From Chloroflexota bacterium (GTDB taxonomy: Bacteria > Chloroflexota > Limnocylindria > Limnocylindrales > CSP1-4), in the NCBI GenBank assembly GCA_016200745.1, contig JACQEF010000211.1:1-19335 (forward strand): a DNA stretch of 19,335 nucleotides, given 5' to 3'. Below, piece after piece: positions 13,686 through 19,335 of the stretch (position 1 is its first letter; each line of letters starts with the position of its first letter). Both the position numbers and the translations under genes were made by a program. A model generated the notes under the pieces. That model was not told where the DNA came from. It made no database searches and worked only from the letters and a program-made list of their open reading frames with translations.

Positions 13686-13852
13686 GCGGCCACGATCGCC
13701 CGGCAGTCGCCTATCTCATCCTCCGCGACCGGGCCGAGGCGGAGGACGTCGTGATCGAGACGCTGCTGACCGCGTTCGAGCGCGGCGGCGAGATCCGCGC
13801 ACGACCTGCCGCTGGTCGTCGAATGAGGGTCCTGACCGCCAGGCCCGGGTGA
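13686..13852 (+). pseudogene. ECF sigma factor region-2 fragment
   Basis: AVAYLILRDRAEAEDVVIET followed by LLTAFERGGEIR matches region 2.1-2.2 of extracytoplasmic-function sigma factors. The frame then continues without family character (ARPAAGRRMRVLTARPG) to the TGA at 13850-13852. Regions 2.3-4 are absent, and no ATG start precedes the fragment in frame. A -10-like TATCCT lies at 13674-13679. It is most likely the stub of a deleted regulator. It ends 35 bp before the tRNA-Ala gene, a common site for rearrangement. Confidence 0.65.
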
Positions 13853-13870
13853 TCCGGAGCGGGCCGCTGA

Positions 13871-13876
13871 TATACT
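13871..13876 (+). promoter_or_regulatory. -10 element of the tRNA-Ala(GGC) promoter
   Basis: TATACT lies 11 bases before the mature tRNA 5' end, a normal distance for a tRNA promoter with a very short leader. Confidence 0.55.
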
Positions 13877-13887
13877 CCCCGTTCCGT

Positions 13888-13963
13888 GGGGCTATAGCTC
13901 AGCTGGAAGAGCACCTGCATGGCATGCAGGGGGTCCGGGGTTCGAGTCCCCGTAGCTCCACCA
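13888..13963 (+). tRNA. tRNA-Ala (anticodon GGC)
   Basis: A full cloverleaf can be drawn. The acceptor stem pairs GGGGCTA with TAGCTCC (one G-T pair), the D-arm is GCTC/GAGC, and the anticodon stem CCTGC/GCAGG encloses ATGGCAT, giving anticodon GGC. The T-arm is CGGGG-TTCGAGT-CCCCG. The discriminator is A, and CCA is encoded. It reads GCC and GCT alanine codons. The leuS gene starts 71 bp downstream on the same strand. Confidence 0.97.
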
Positions 13964-13986
13964 ACCGCGACGAGACCGCCAACCCA

Positions 13987-14013
13987 CACCCCTCGCCGGC
14001 GCGGCGGGGGGTG
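13987..14013 (+). terminator. Strong hairpin between tRNA-Ala and leuS
   Basis: CACCCCTCGCCG pairs with CGGCGGGGGGTG in a 12-bp stem (one T-G pair) around a 3-nt GCG loop. No T-run follows. It may separate the tRNA transcript from leuS or act as a leader structure. Confidence 0.45.
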
Positions 14014-14034
14014 AATCGTCTCCGAGGGACGACC

Positions 14035-16584
14035 GTGACAGAGACCGCCGATACGCGAACCCGGATCGAGCGCTACGACCCGACGGCCATCGAGCCGCGC
14101 TGGCAGGCTCGCTGGGCGGAGCTCGGGCTCCACGAGACGGACCTCGAGCACGATCCCCGACCAAACTACTACCTGTTGACGATGTACCCGTACCCGTCGG
14201 GCGACCTGCACATCGGGCACTGGTACATCGTGACGCCGAGCGACGCGCTCGCGCGCTACCGCCGCATGCACGGCTACAACGTGTTCTTCCCGATCGGGTT
14301 CGACGCGTTCGGGCTGCCCGCCGAGAACGCCGCCATCAAGAACGGCGGCCACCCGTTCACCTGGACGATGACGAACATCGAGACGATGCGCCGCCAGTTC
14401 CGGACGATGGGCGCGACGTTCGATTGGACGAAAGAGGTCGTCACCGCCGACCCGAGCTACTACCGCTGGAACCAGTGGCTGTTCCTCCGTTTCCTGGAGG
14501 CCGGGCTGGCGTATCGGGCCACCTCGGCCGTCGACTGGTGTCCGAACGACGGAACCCTGGCACGCGAGCAGGTCGAAGGCGCCGACCGCCGTTGCTGGCG
14601 CTGCGGCGCGCCGGTCGAGAAGCGCGACCTGGCCCAGTGGTTCCTTCGGACGACGGCGTATGCCGACGAGCTGCTCGACTTCTCGGGGATCGACTGGCCC
14701 GAGCCGGTCAAGGTCATGCAGACCAACTGGATCGGCCGATCCGAGGGTGCCGAGATCGACTTCGAGGTGGCGCCTGATTCCGTCCAACCCGGTGGCGACC
14801 GCCTGCGCGTCTTCACGACACGCCCGGACACGCTGTTCGGCGCAACGTTCATGGTGCTCGCCCCCGAGCACCCGCTGGTCGCGCAACTGACCCACCCGGA
14901 CCGTCGGGACGAGGTGACCGCCTACGTCGAGCGCGCCCGCCGCGAGACCGAGATCGAGCGCCTGTCGACCGAGCGCGAGAAGACCGGCGTGGCGATCGGC
15001 GCGAAGGCGATCAACCCGGTCAACGGCGAGCGGATCCCGATCTTCATCGCCGACTACGTGCTTTCCGGCTACGGCACGGGCGCGATCATGGCCGTTCCCG
15101 CCCACGATGAGCGTGACTTCGCGTTCGCGATGAAGTTCGGCCTCACGATCCGTCGGGTGGTGGCCGCGCCCGGCGTCGACGCCGCGGCACCGATGGAGGA
15201 CGCCTACGTCGCGCACGCCTCCGACGAGCACCTGGTCAACAGCGGCCGGTTCGACGGCCTATCCGCCGACGCGGGCGGCGCGGCGATCGTCGCCTGGCTG
15301 GCCGAGACCGGGCGGGCCGAGCCCAAGGTCACGTACCGCCTGCGCGACTGGTTGATCAGCCGACAGCGCTACTGGGGCACGCCGATCCCGGTCATCTACT
15401 GCGAGCGTGACGGGATCGTGCCGGTCCCCGACGACCAGCTGCCGGTCCTGCTGCCAGAGACCGTCGACGACGCCGGCAGCGGCGACAACCCGCTCAACCA
15501 CGACGAGGCGTTCCTGCGCGTGGACTGCCCCCGCTGCGGCCGGACGGCCCGGCGTGAGACCGACACGATGGACACGTTCATCGACTCGTCCTGGTACTGG
15601 TATCGCTACCTGTCTCCCGACAAGGCCGACGGACCGATCGACCGCGCGATGACCGATCGCTGGACGCCGGTCGACCAGTACACCGGTGGCGCCGAGCACG
15701 CGGTCATGCACCTGCTGTACAGCCGCTTCTTCACCAAGGCGATGGCCGACTGCGGGCTGATCGCCGATCGCGAGCCGTTCAAACGGCTGTTCAACCAGGG
15801 CCAGATCCTGGGCGCGGACGGCGAGCGGATGTCCAAGTCGCGCGGCAACGTCCAGGATCCCGACGAGCTGGTCTCGCGCTACGGCGCCGACACCGTCCGC
15901 CTGTTCCTGATGTTCATGGGCCCGTGGGACCAGGGTGGGCCATGGAGTCCGACCGGGATCGGCGGCGTCTACCGCTTCCTGAACCGAGTCTGGACGCTCG
16001 TCCTGGACCCGCACGGCCGCGAACCGGGCGATCCCGAGGCCGGCATGCTGCCGGCCGGGCAGTCTCCGGCGGAGGCCCGAGCGGCGATTCGCTCGGCCGC
16101 GCACCGAACGCTTCGCGACGTTCCCGCGGACTACGAAGCGTTCCGCTTCAACACGATGATCGCCAAGCTGATGGAGCTGGCCAACACCCTGTTCCGGTAT
16201 CGCGGCACGGAGATTGCCGGGGGCGACGAGTGGAACGAGACCATCCGCCTGCTGCTGACGATGCTGGCACCCGCGGCGCCGCACATCAGCGAGGAGCTCT
16301 GGAGCCGCCGGCTGGCCGAGGCCGGGGAGGCCTGGACCTCGATCCACGCGCAGGCATGGCCCGAGGTGGATCCCGCCGCCGTCGTCGAGTCCACCCGGGA
16401 GATCCCGGTCCAGGTGAACGGCAAGCTCCGCGACAAGGTCGTGGTCGCCTCGGATGCCACGGACGCCGAGATCCAGGCGGCCGTCCTGGCGCGTCAGCGG
16501 ATCGCGGCCATCCTCGACGGACGGACGCCGGACCGCATCGTCCTCGCCGGCGGCGGGAAGCTCGTCAACCTGGTGGTTCGCTGA
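14035..16584 (+). CDS. leuS: Leucyl-tRNA synthetase
   Basis: The 849-residue class Ia synthetase charges tRNA-Leu. Motifs run in the expected order: MYPYPSGDLHIGH with HIGH at residues 59-62, FFPIGFDAFGLPAENAA, a Cys4 zinc-binding pair set (CPNDGTLA then CWRCGAPVE), the CP1 editing domain (FTTRPDTLFGATFMVLAPEH), FIDSSWYWYRYL, and GERMSKSRGN with an RMSKS form of KMSKS at 598-602. The anticodon-binding and C-terminal domains end in REIPVQVNGKLRDK. GTG 14035 is used because GAGGGA ends 5 bases upstream; the open frame before it runs through the tRNA. A P-type ATPase gene follows after 17 bp and probably shares the transcript. Confidence 0.98.
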   Translation: MTETADTRTRIERYDPTAIEPRWQARWAELGLHETDLEHDPRPNYYLLTMYPYPSGDLHIGHWYIVTPSDALARYRRMHGYNVFFPIGFDAFGLPAENAAIKNGGHPFTWTMTNIETMRRQFRTMGATFDWTKEVVTADPSYYRWNQWLFLRFLEAGLAYRATSAVDWCPNDGTLAREQVEGADRRCWRCGAPVEKRDLAQWFLRTTAYADELLDFSGIDWPEPVKVMQTNWIGRSEGAEIDFEVAPDSVQPGGDRLRVFTTRPDTLFGATFMVLAPEHPLVAQLTHPDRRDEVTAYVERARRETEIERLSTEREKTGVAIGAKAINPVNGERIPIFIADYVLSGYGTGAIMAVPAHDERDFAFAMKFGLTIRRVVAAPGVDAAAPMEDAYVAHASDEHLVNSGRFDGLSADAGGAAIVAWLAETGRAEPKVTYRLRDWLISRQRYWGTPIPVIYCERDGIVPVPDDQLPVLLPETVDDAGSGDNPLNHDEAFLRVDCPRCGRTARRETDTMDTFIDSSWYWYRYLSPDKADGPIDRAMTDRWTPVDQYTGGAEHAVMHLLYSRFFTKAMADCGLIADREPFKRLFNQGQILGADGERMSKSRGNVQDPDELVSRYGADTVRLFLMFMGPWDQGGPWSPTGIGGVYRFLNRVWTLVLDPHGREPGDPEAGMLPAGQSPAEARAAIRSAAHRTLRDVPADYEAFRFNTMIAKLMELANTLFRYRGTEIAGGDEWNETIRLLLTMLAPAAPHISEELWSRRLAEAGEAWTSIHAQAWPEVDPAAVVESTREIPVQVNGKLRDKVVVASDATDAEIQAAVLARQRIAAILDGRTPDRIVLAGGGKLVNLVVR

Positions 16585-16601
16585 CTCCCGCCGGGGTCAC
16601 G

Positions 16602-19166
16602 ATGCCACCAGTGGCTGATCGATCGGCGCAGGCCTTGGCGATCCCGTACCACGCCGACACGACCACCGGCGTGGCCGCCGCACTCGGCGTCGATCCAGGC
16701 GTCGGACTGACCGGCGATGAAGCTCGGCGTCGCGCCGCGACGGGCGGCTCGAACACGCTCGACGCGGCGAAGCACGAACCCGTCTGGCGGATGGTGTTCG
16801 AATCGGCGACCGAGCCATTCGTGCTCATGCTGGCGGCGGCGGGGCTGCTCGCGATCCTCGTCGGCGAGCTGCGCGACGGCCTGCTCGTGCTGGCCGGGCT
16901 CCTGCCGATCGTCGGCGCCGACGTGGTCACCGAGTACCGCGGCGAACGGGCGCTCGAGGCGCTCCGCGACGCCTCGGCCCCCACGGCCCGTGTCCGTCGG
17001 GACGGGACGACGGCGATCCTTCCCGCAGCCGAGCTCGTGGCCGGCGACGTCGTCCTGCTCCAGGGCGGCGACGTCGTCCCGGCCGATCTCCGGATCTCGC
17101 GGGCCGAACGGCTCCTGCTCGATCGGAGCGTCCTCACCGGCGAGTCGATCCCCGAGGAGGGCCGGGTCGCGCCCGACCCGGCCGAGGCCCCGCTCGCCAG
17201 CCGGCATTCGATCGCCTACTCCGGGACCAGCGTCGTGGGCGGCCGGGGCGAGGGCATTGTCGTCGCGATCGGCCGCGCGACGGAATTCGGGTTGATCGCC
17301 GGCGGTCTCGTGTCGCGCGAGCGGCGCCGGTCGCCGCTCCAGCGCGAGCTCGACCGTCTGGTCCGGATCCTCCTGGTGGTCGCGATCGGGCTGATCGTGT
17401 TGACCAGCGGGCTCGGGTTCCTGCGCGGTCACCCGCTTGGCGAGAACGTGCTGGCCGGCATCTCGTCGGCCATCGCCGCCATCCCAGAGGAACCACCGGT
17501 CCTGCTCGCGGTGATCCTGGGCCTGGGCGCCTACCGGCTCCTCAAGCGCGGCGTGCTGGTCCGCCGGCTCAACGCCGAGGAGACGCTCGGCGCGGTCGAC
17601 CTGATCGTGACCGACAAGACCGGGACGATCACCCAGAACCGGCTCGAGGTCTCGTCCGTCCGCACGCCGGACGGTCCGGTCGACGACCCGGTCGCGCGAA
17701 CGACCCTGTTGGAGGAGGCTCTCCGCGCCGAAGAGGACGCCTGGCCCGGCGAGGGCGTCGTGCCGGCATCGTTCACGCGGGCCCTGCGAGCGGCGGTCGC
17801 CGGGGCGGGCGGCACGACCGTCCTCGACGCGGCCGACCTGGTCGAGGCCGAACCCGCGTCCGACACGCTGCCGGTCACCCGGACGCGCGCGCGCCGCGAT
17901 GGCCACGAGGAGGGTCTCGCGCTCGGCGCGCCCGAGGTGGTCCTGGCATTTGTCGCGGCCGGCTCGCCGAACCCGTCCGAACAGGCACGCTGGGAGCAGC
18001 TGATCGAGGCGTCGGCGGCAGCCGGCGAGCGTCTGGTGGGCCTCGCCCGGCGCATCGACGACGGCCCCTGGCACATGCGCGCGCTCGTCGGGTTCGCGGA
18101 CCCGATCCGACCCGGGATCGCGGAGGCGATGGGAGCGGCCCGCGCCGCCGGCGTGCAGGTCATCGTCGTCACCGGAGACCATCCCCGCACGGCGGCGACG
18201 ATCGCGCGCGAGGCCGGCCTCGATGCGGACACCGTCGTCACAGGCGAGCAGCTCGCGAGCTGGGATGACGCCAGGCTCGCCGCCGAGCTGCCGGCCCTCC
18301 ACGTGGTGGCCCGCTCGACGCCGGAGCAGAAGCTTCGCCTGGTGCGCGCCGCCCGGACCGATCGTCGGATCGTGGCGGTCACCGGCGACGGCGTGAACGA
18401 TGCGCCCGCACTGCACGGCGCCGACGTCGCGGTGGCGATGGGCAGCGGCACCGCCGTGGCCCGTGAAGCCTCCGACCTGGTGCTCGGCGACGACTCGTTC
18501 GCGACGCTGATGTTCGGGCTCGCCGAGGGCCGGCGCATCGTCGACAACGTCCAGAAGGGCCTCGTGTTCATCGTCTCGACCCACGTGGCGTTCCTGGGGT
18601 TCATCCTGATCTCGACGCTCTTCGTCGCCGAGCGCCAGGTGCTCGTGCCGCTCCAGATCCTGTGGATGGAGCTGTTCATCGACCTGTCGACGTCGATCGC
18701 GTTCGAGCGAGAGCTACCGGAGCCCCAGATCATGACCCGGCCACCCCGCCATGCCGACCAACCGCTGCTGACGAACGGGATCCTGGCCGGTATCGTCGGC
18801 GCCGGGGGGTTCACCGCGGTCGCCGCGCTGGTCGTGATGCTGACCCACGGCGGCGACTTCCAGCACGCCGCCTGGCTCGCCTACACGACGCTCGTCGCCG
18901 GTCAGGTCGTCCGGGCCTACTGGAATCGGAGCGTCCGGGTCCCGATCCACCGGCTCGGCCGGAACGGCTTCCTCCTCGCGGCAGGGCTGGCCGCGGTTGC
19001 GATCCAGGTGCTCATCCCGTACGTGCCGCCGCTGGCGGAGGCGTTCCGCGCCACGCCGCTCGACCTGGCCGACTGGCTGCTCGTCGCCGCCGTCGCGTTC
19101 GCCCCCGCCGTGGTGGCCGAGCTCGGTCGGATGCGCGGCCGCGGGGCGAGGATCTGGGTCGCCTGA
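16602..19166 (+). CDS. Cation-translocating P-type ATPase
   Basis: The 854-residue pump has all core elements: an N-terminal segment (GLTGDEARRRAATGGSN), the actuator loop LTGESIP (TGES 179-182), the phosphorylation site DKTGTITQN with D338, the nucleotide-domain motif GAPE (442-445), and the hinge TGDGVNDAPAL (594-604). The usual KGAPE lysine is leucine. In the membrane, helix 4 has IPEEPPVLLAVILG, where Ca2+-type pumps show PEGLP and a related group PEEFP; helix 6 has WMELFIDLSTSIAFERE. These acidic residues suggest a divalent or other metal cation, but the ion cannot be assigned. The N domain looks compact. The start is ATG 16602, 17 bp after leuS. Confidence 0.93.
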   Translation: MPPVADRSAQALAIPYHADTTTGVAAALGVDPGVGLTGDEARRRAATGGSNTLDAAKHEPVWRMVFESATEPFVLMLAAAGLLAILVGELRDGLLVLAGLLPIVGADVVTEYRGERALEALRDASAPTARVRRDGTTAILPAAELVAGDVVLLQGGDVVPADLRISRAERLLLDRSVLTGESIPEEGRVAPDPAEAPLASRHSIAYSGTSVVGGRGEGIVVAIGRATEFGLIAGGLVSRERRRSPLQRELDRLVRILLVVAIGLIVLTSGLGFLRGHPLGENVLAGISSAIAAIPEEPPVLLAVILGLGAYRLLKRGVLVRRLNAEETLGAVDLIVTDKTGTITQNRLEVSSVRTPDGPVDDPVARTTLLEEALRAEEDAWPGEGVVPASFTRALRAAVAGAGGTTVLDAADLVEAEPASDTLPVTRTRARRDGHEEGLALGAPEVVLAFVAAGSPNPSEQARWEQLIEASAAAGERLVGLARRIDDGPWHMRALVGFADPIRPGIAEAMGAARAAGVQVIVVTGDHPRTAATIAREAGLDADTVVTGEQLASWDDARLAAELPALHVVARSTPEQKLRLVRAARTDRRIVAVTGDGVNDAPALHGADVAVAMGSGTAVAREASDLVLGDDSFATLMFGLAEGRRIVDNVQKGLVFIVSTHVAFLGFILISTLFVAERQVLVPLQILWMELFIDLSTSIAFERELPEPQIMTRPPRHADQPLLTNGILAGIVGAGGFTAVAALVVMLTHGGDFQHAAWLAYTTLVAGQVVRAYWNRSVRVPIHRLGRNGFLLAAGLAAVAIQVLIPYVPPLAEAFRATPLDLADWLLVAAVAFAPAVVAELGRMRGRGARIWVA

Positions 19167-19196
19167 ACTCGGGGCTCAATGATCCGTCCCGCGCAC

Positions 19197-19202
19197 TAGA
19201 CT
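19197..19202 (+). promoter_or_regulatory. -10 element of the LLM oxidoreductase gene (leaderless)
   Basis: TAGACT is followed by 7 bases and then ATG 19210, the same arrangement as before the methyltransferase gene at 8750. It lies 30 bp after the ATPase stop codon, so this gene has its own promoter. Confidence 0.55.
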
Positions 19203-19209
19203 CGATCCC

Positions 19210-19335
19210 ATGGATGACCTCAGGCTCGGCGCGCTCTGCTGGAACCAGTACACCGACTGGCCGGCCCTCCTCGAGGCCGGGATCCGAGCAGAACGGCTCG
19301 GCTATGACACCCTCTGGACCTGGGACCACCTCTAC
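19210..19335 (+). CDS. LLM-class (luciferase-like) oxidoreductase, N-terminal part, runs off right edge
   Basis: Only 42 codons are visible. The opening LRLGALCWNQYTDWPALLEA and then AERLGYDTLWTWDHLY match the start of the luciferase-like TIM-barrel family, where the first strand is followed by a helix and the WTWDHL strand. Members use F420H2 or FMNH2 in the cytoplasm. The cofactor and substrate cannot be told from this piece. ATG 19210 is supported by TAGACT 7 bases upstream. Confidence 0.85.
   Translation, partial: MDDLRLGALCWNQYTDWPALLEAGIRAERLGYDTLWTWDHLY

Noticed and set aside
13849..14034. N-terminal extension of leuS upstream of GTG 14035
   Set aside because: The frame runs straight through the tRNA-Ala gene and a strong hairpin; the extension has no synthetase character.
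13964..14034. T-box leader for leuS
   Set aside because: Only 71 bases separate the tRNA from leuS, and no T-box sequence or specifier loop is visible.
16494..18584. 696-codon minus-strand open frame opposite the P-type ATPase
   Set aside because: The ATPase motifs on the plus strand are unambiguous; the antisense product is rich in Arg, Asp, His and Gly with no motif.

Overview
The window is a very GC-rich chromosomal segment, densely packed with genes. The organism is probably a Chloroflexota bacterium of the Limnocylindria/Ellin6529 kind; an actinobacterium is the main alternative. This is inferred from codon and residue composition, from an ImuA-ImuB-DUF6504-DnaE2 mutagenesis cassette with GAAC-N4-GTTC LexA boxes, and from promoters in which a TANNNT -10 element sits 6-7 bases before the start codon (leaderless mRNA). 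No phage, CRISPR array or insertion-sequence transposase was seen.

Layout. 1-5770 is an SOS-mutagenesis region on the minus strand: imuA, imuB, a DUF6504 gene and, after an interruption, dnaE2 running off the left edge. Both imuA and dnaE2 have a LexA palindrome inside a sigma70-like promoter. The interruption (1617-3337) holds a plus-strand lipoprotein, up to three tiny single-membrane-span ORFs, the last ~65 codons of a serine hydrolase, and a structured 154-bp-period repeat. imuB is broken by an apparent 1-base deletion and an in-frame TAG. 5862-7747 is an OmpR-type response regulator and its histidine kinase, followed convergently by an EamA-type transporter. 8750-9808 is a SAM methyltransferase. 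9911-10150 holds tRNA-Ala(CGC) and a cluster of perfect hairpins. 10315-13230 (minus) encodes an unusual membrane-anchored BTAD/SARP-like regulator and a YgjP-like zinc metallopeptidase. 13275-13852 is a small gene graveyard: an internally deleted D-aminoacylase and an ECF sigma fragment. 13888-19166 is tRNA-Ala(GGC), leuS and a P-type cation ATPase. The right edge cuts an LLM-class (luciferase-like) oxidoreductase.

How the parts work together. On DNA damage, LexA release should switch on imuA-imuB-DUF6504 and dnaE2, normally a translesion mutasome. The broken imuB suggests the mutasome is decaying here, unless the lesions are sequence errors. The LexA box of dnaE2 also carries a plus-strand promoter facing a 41-codon membrane-peptide ORF. 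That makes a possible SOS-induced membrane peptide the most interesting untested idea in the window. The two-component pair looks autoregulated through an 11-bp-spaced direct repeat. leuS and the ATPase gene are closely spaced and probably co-transcribed.
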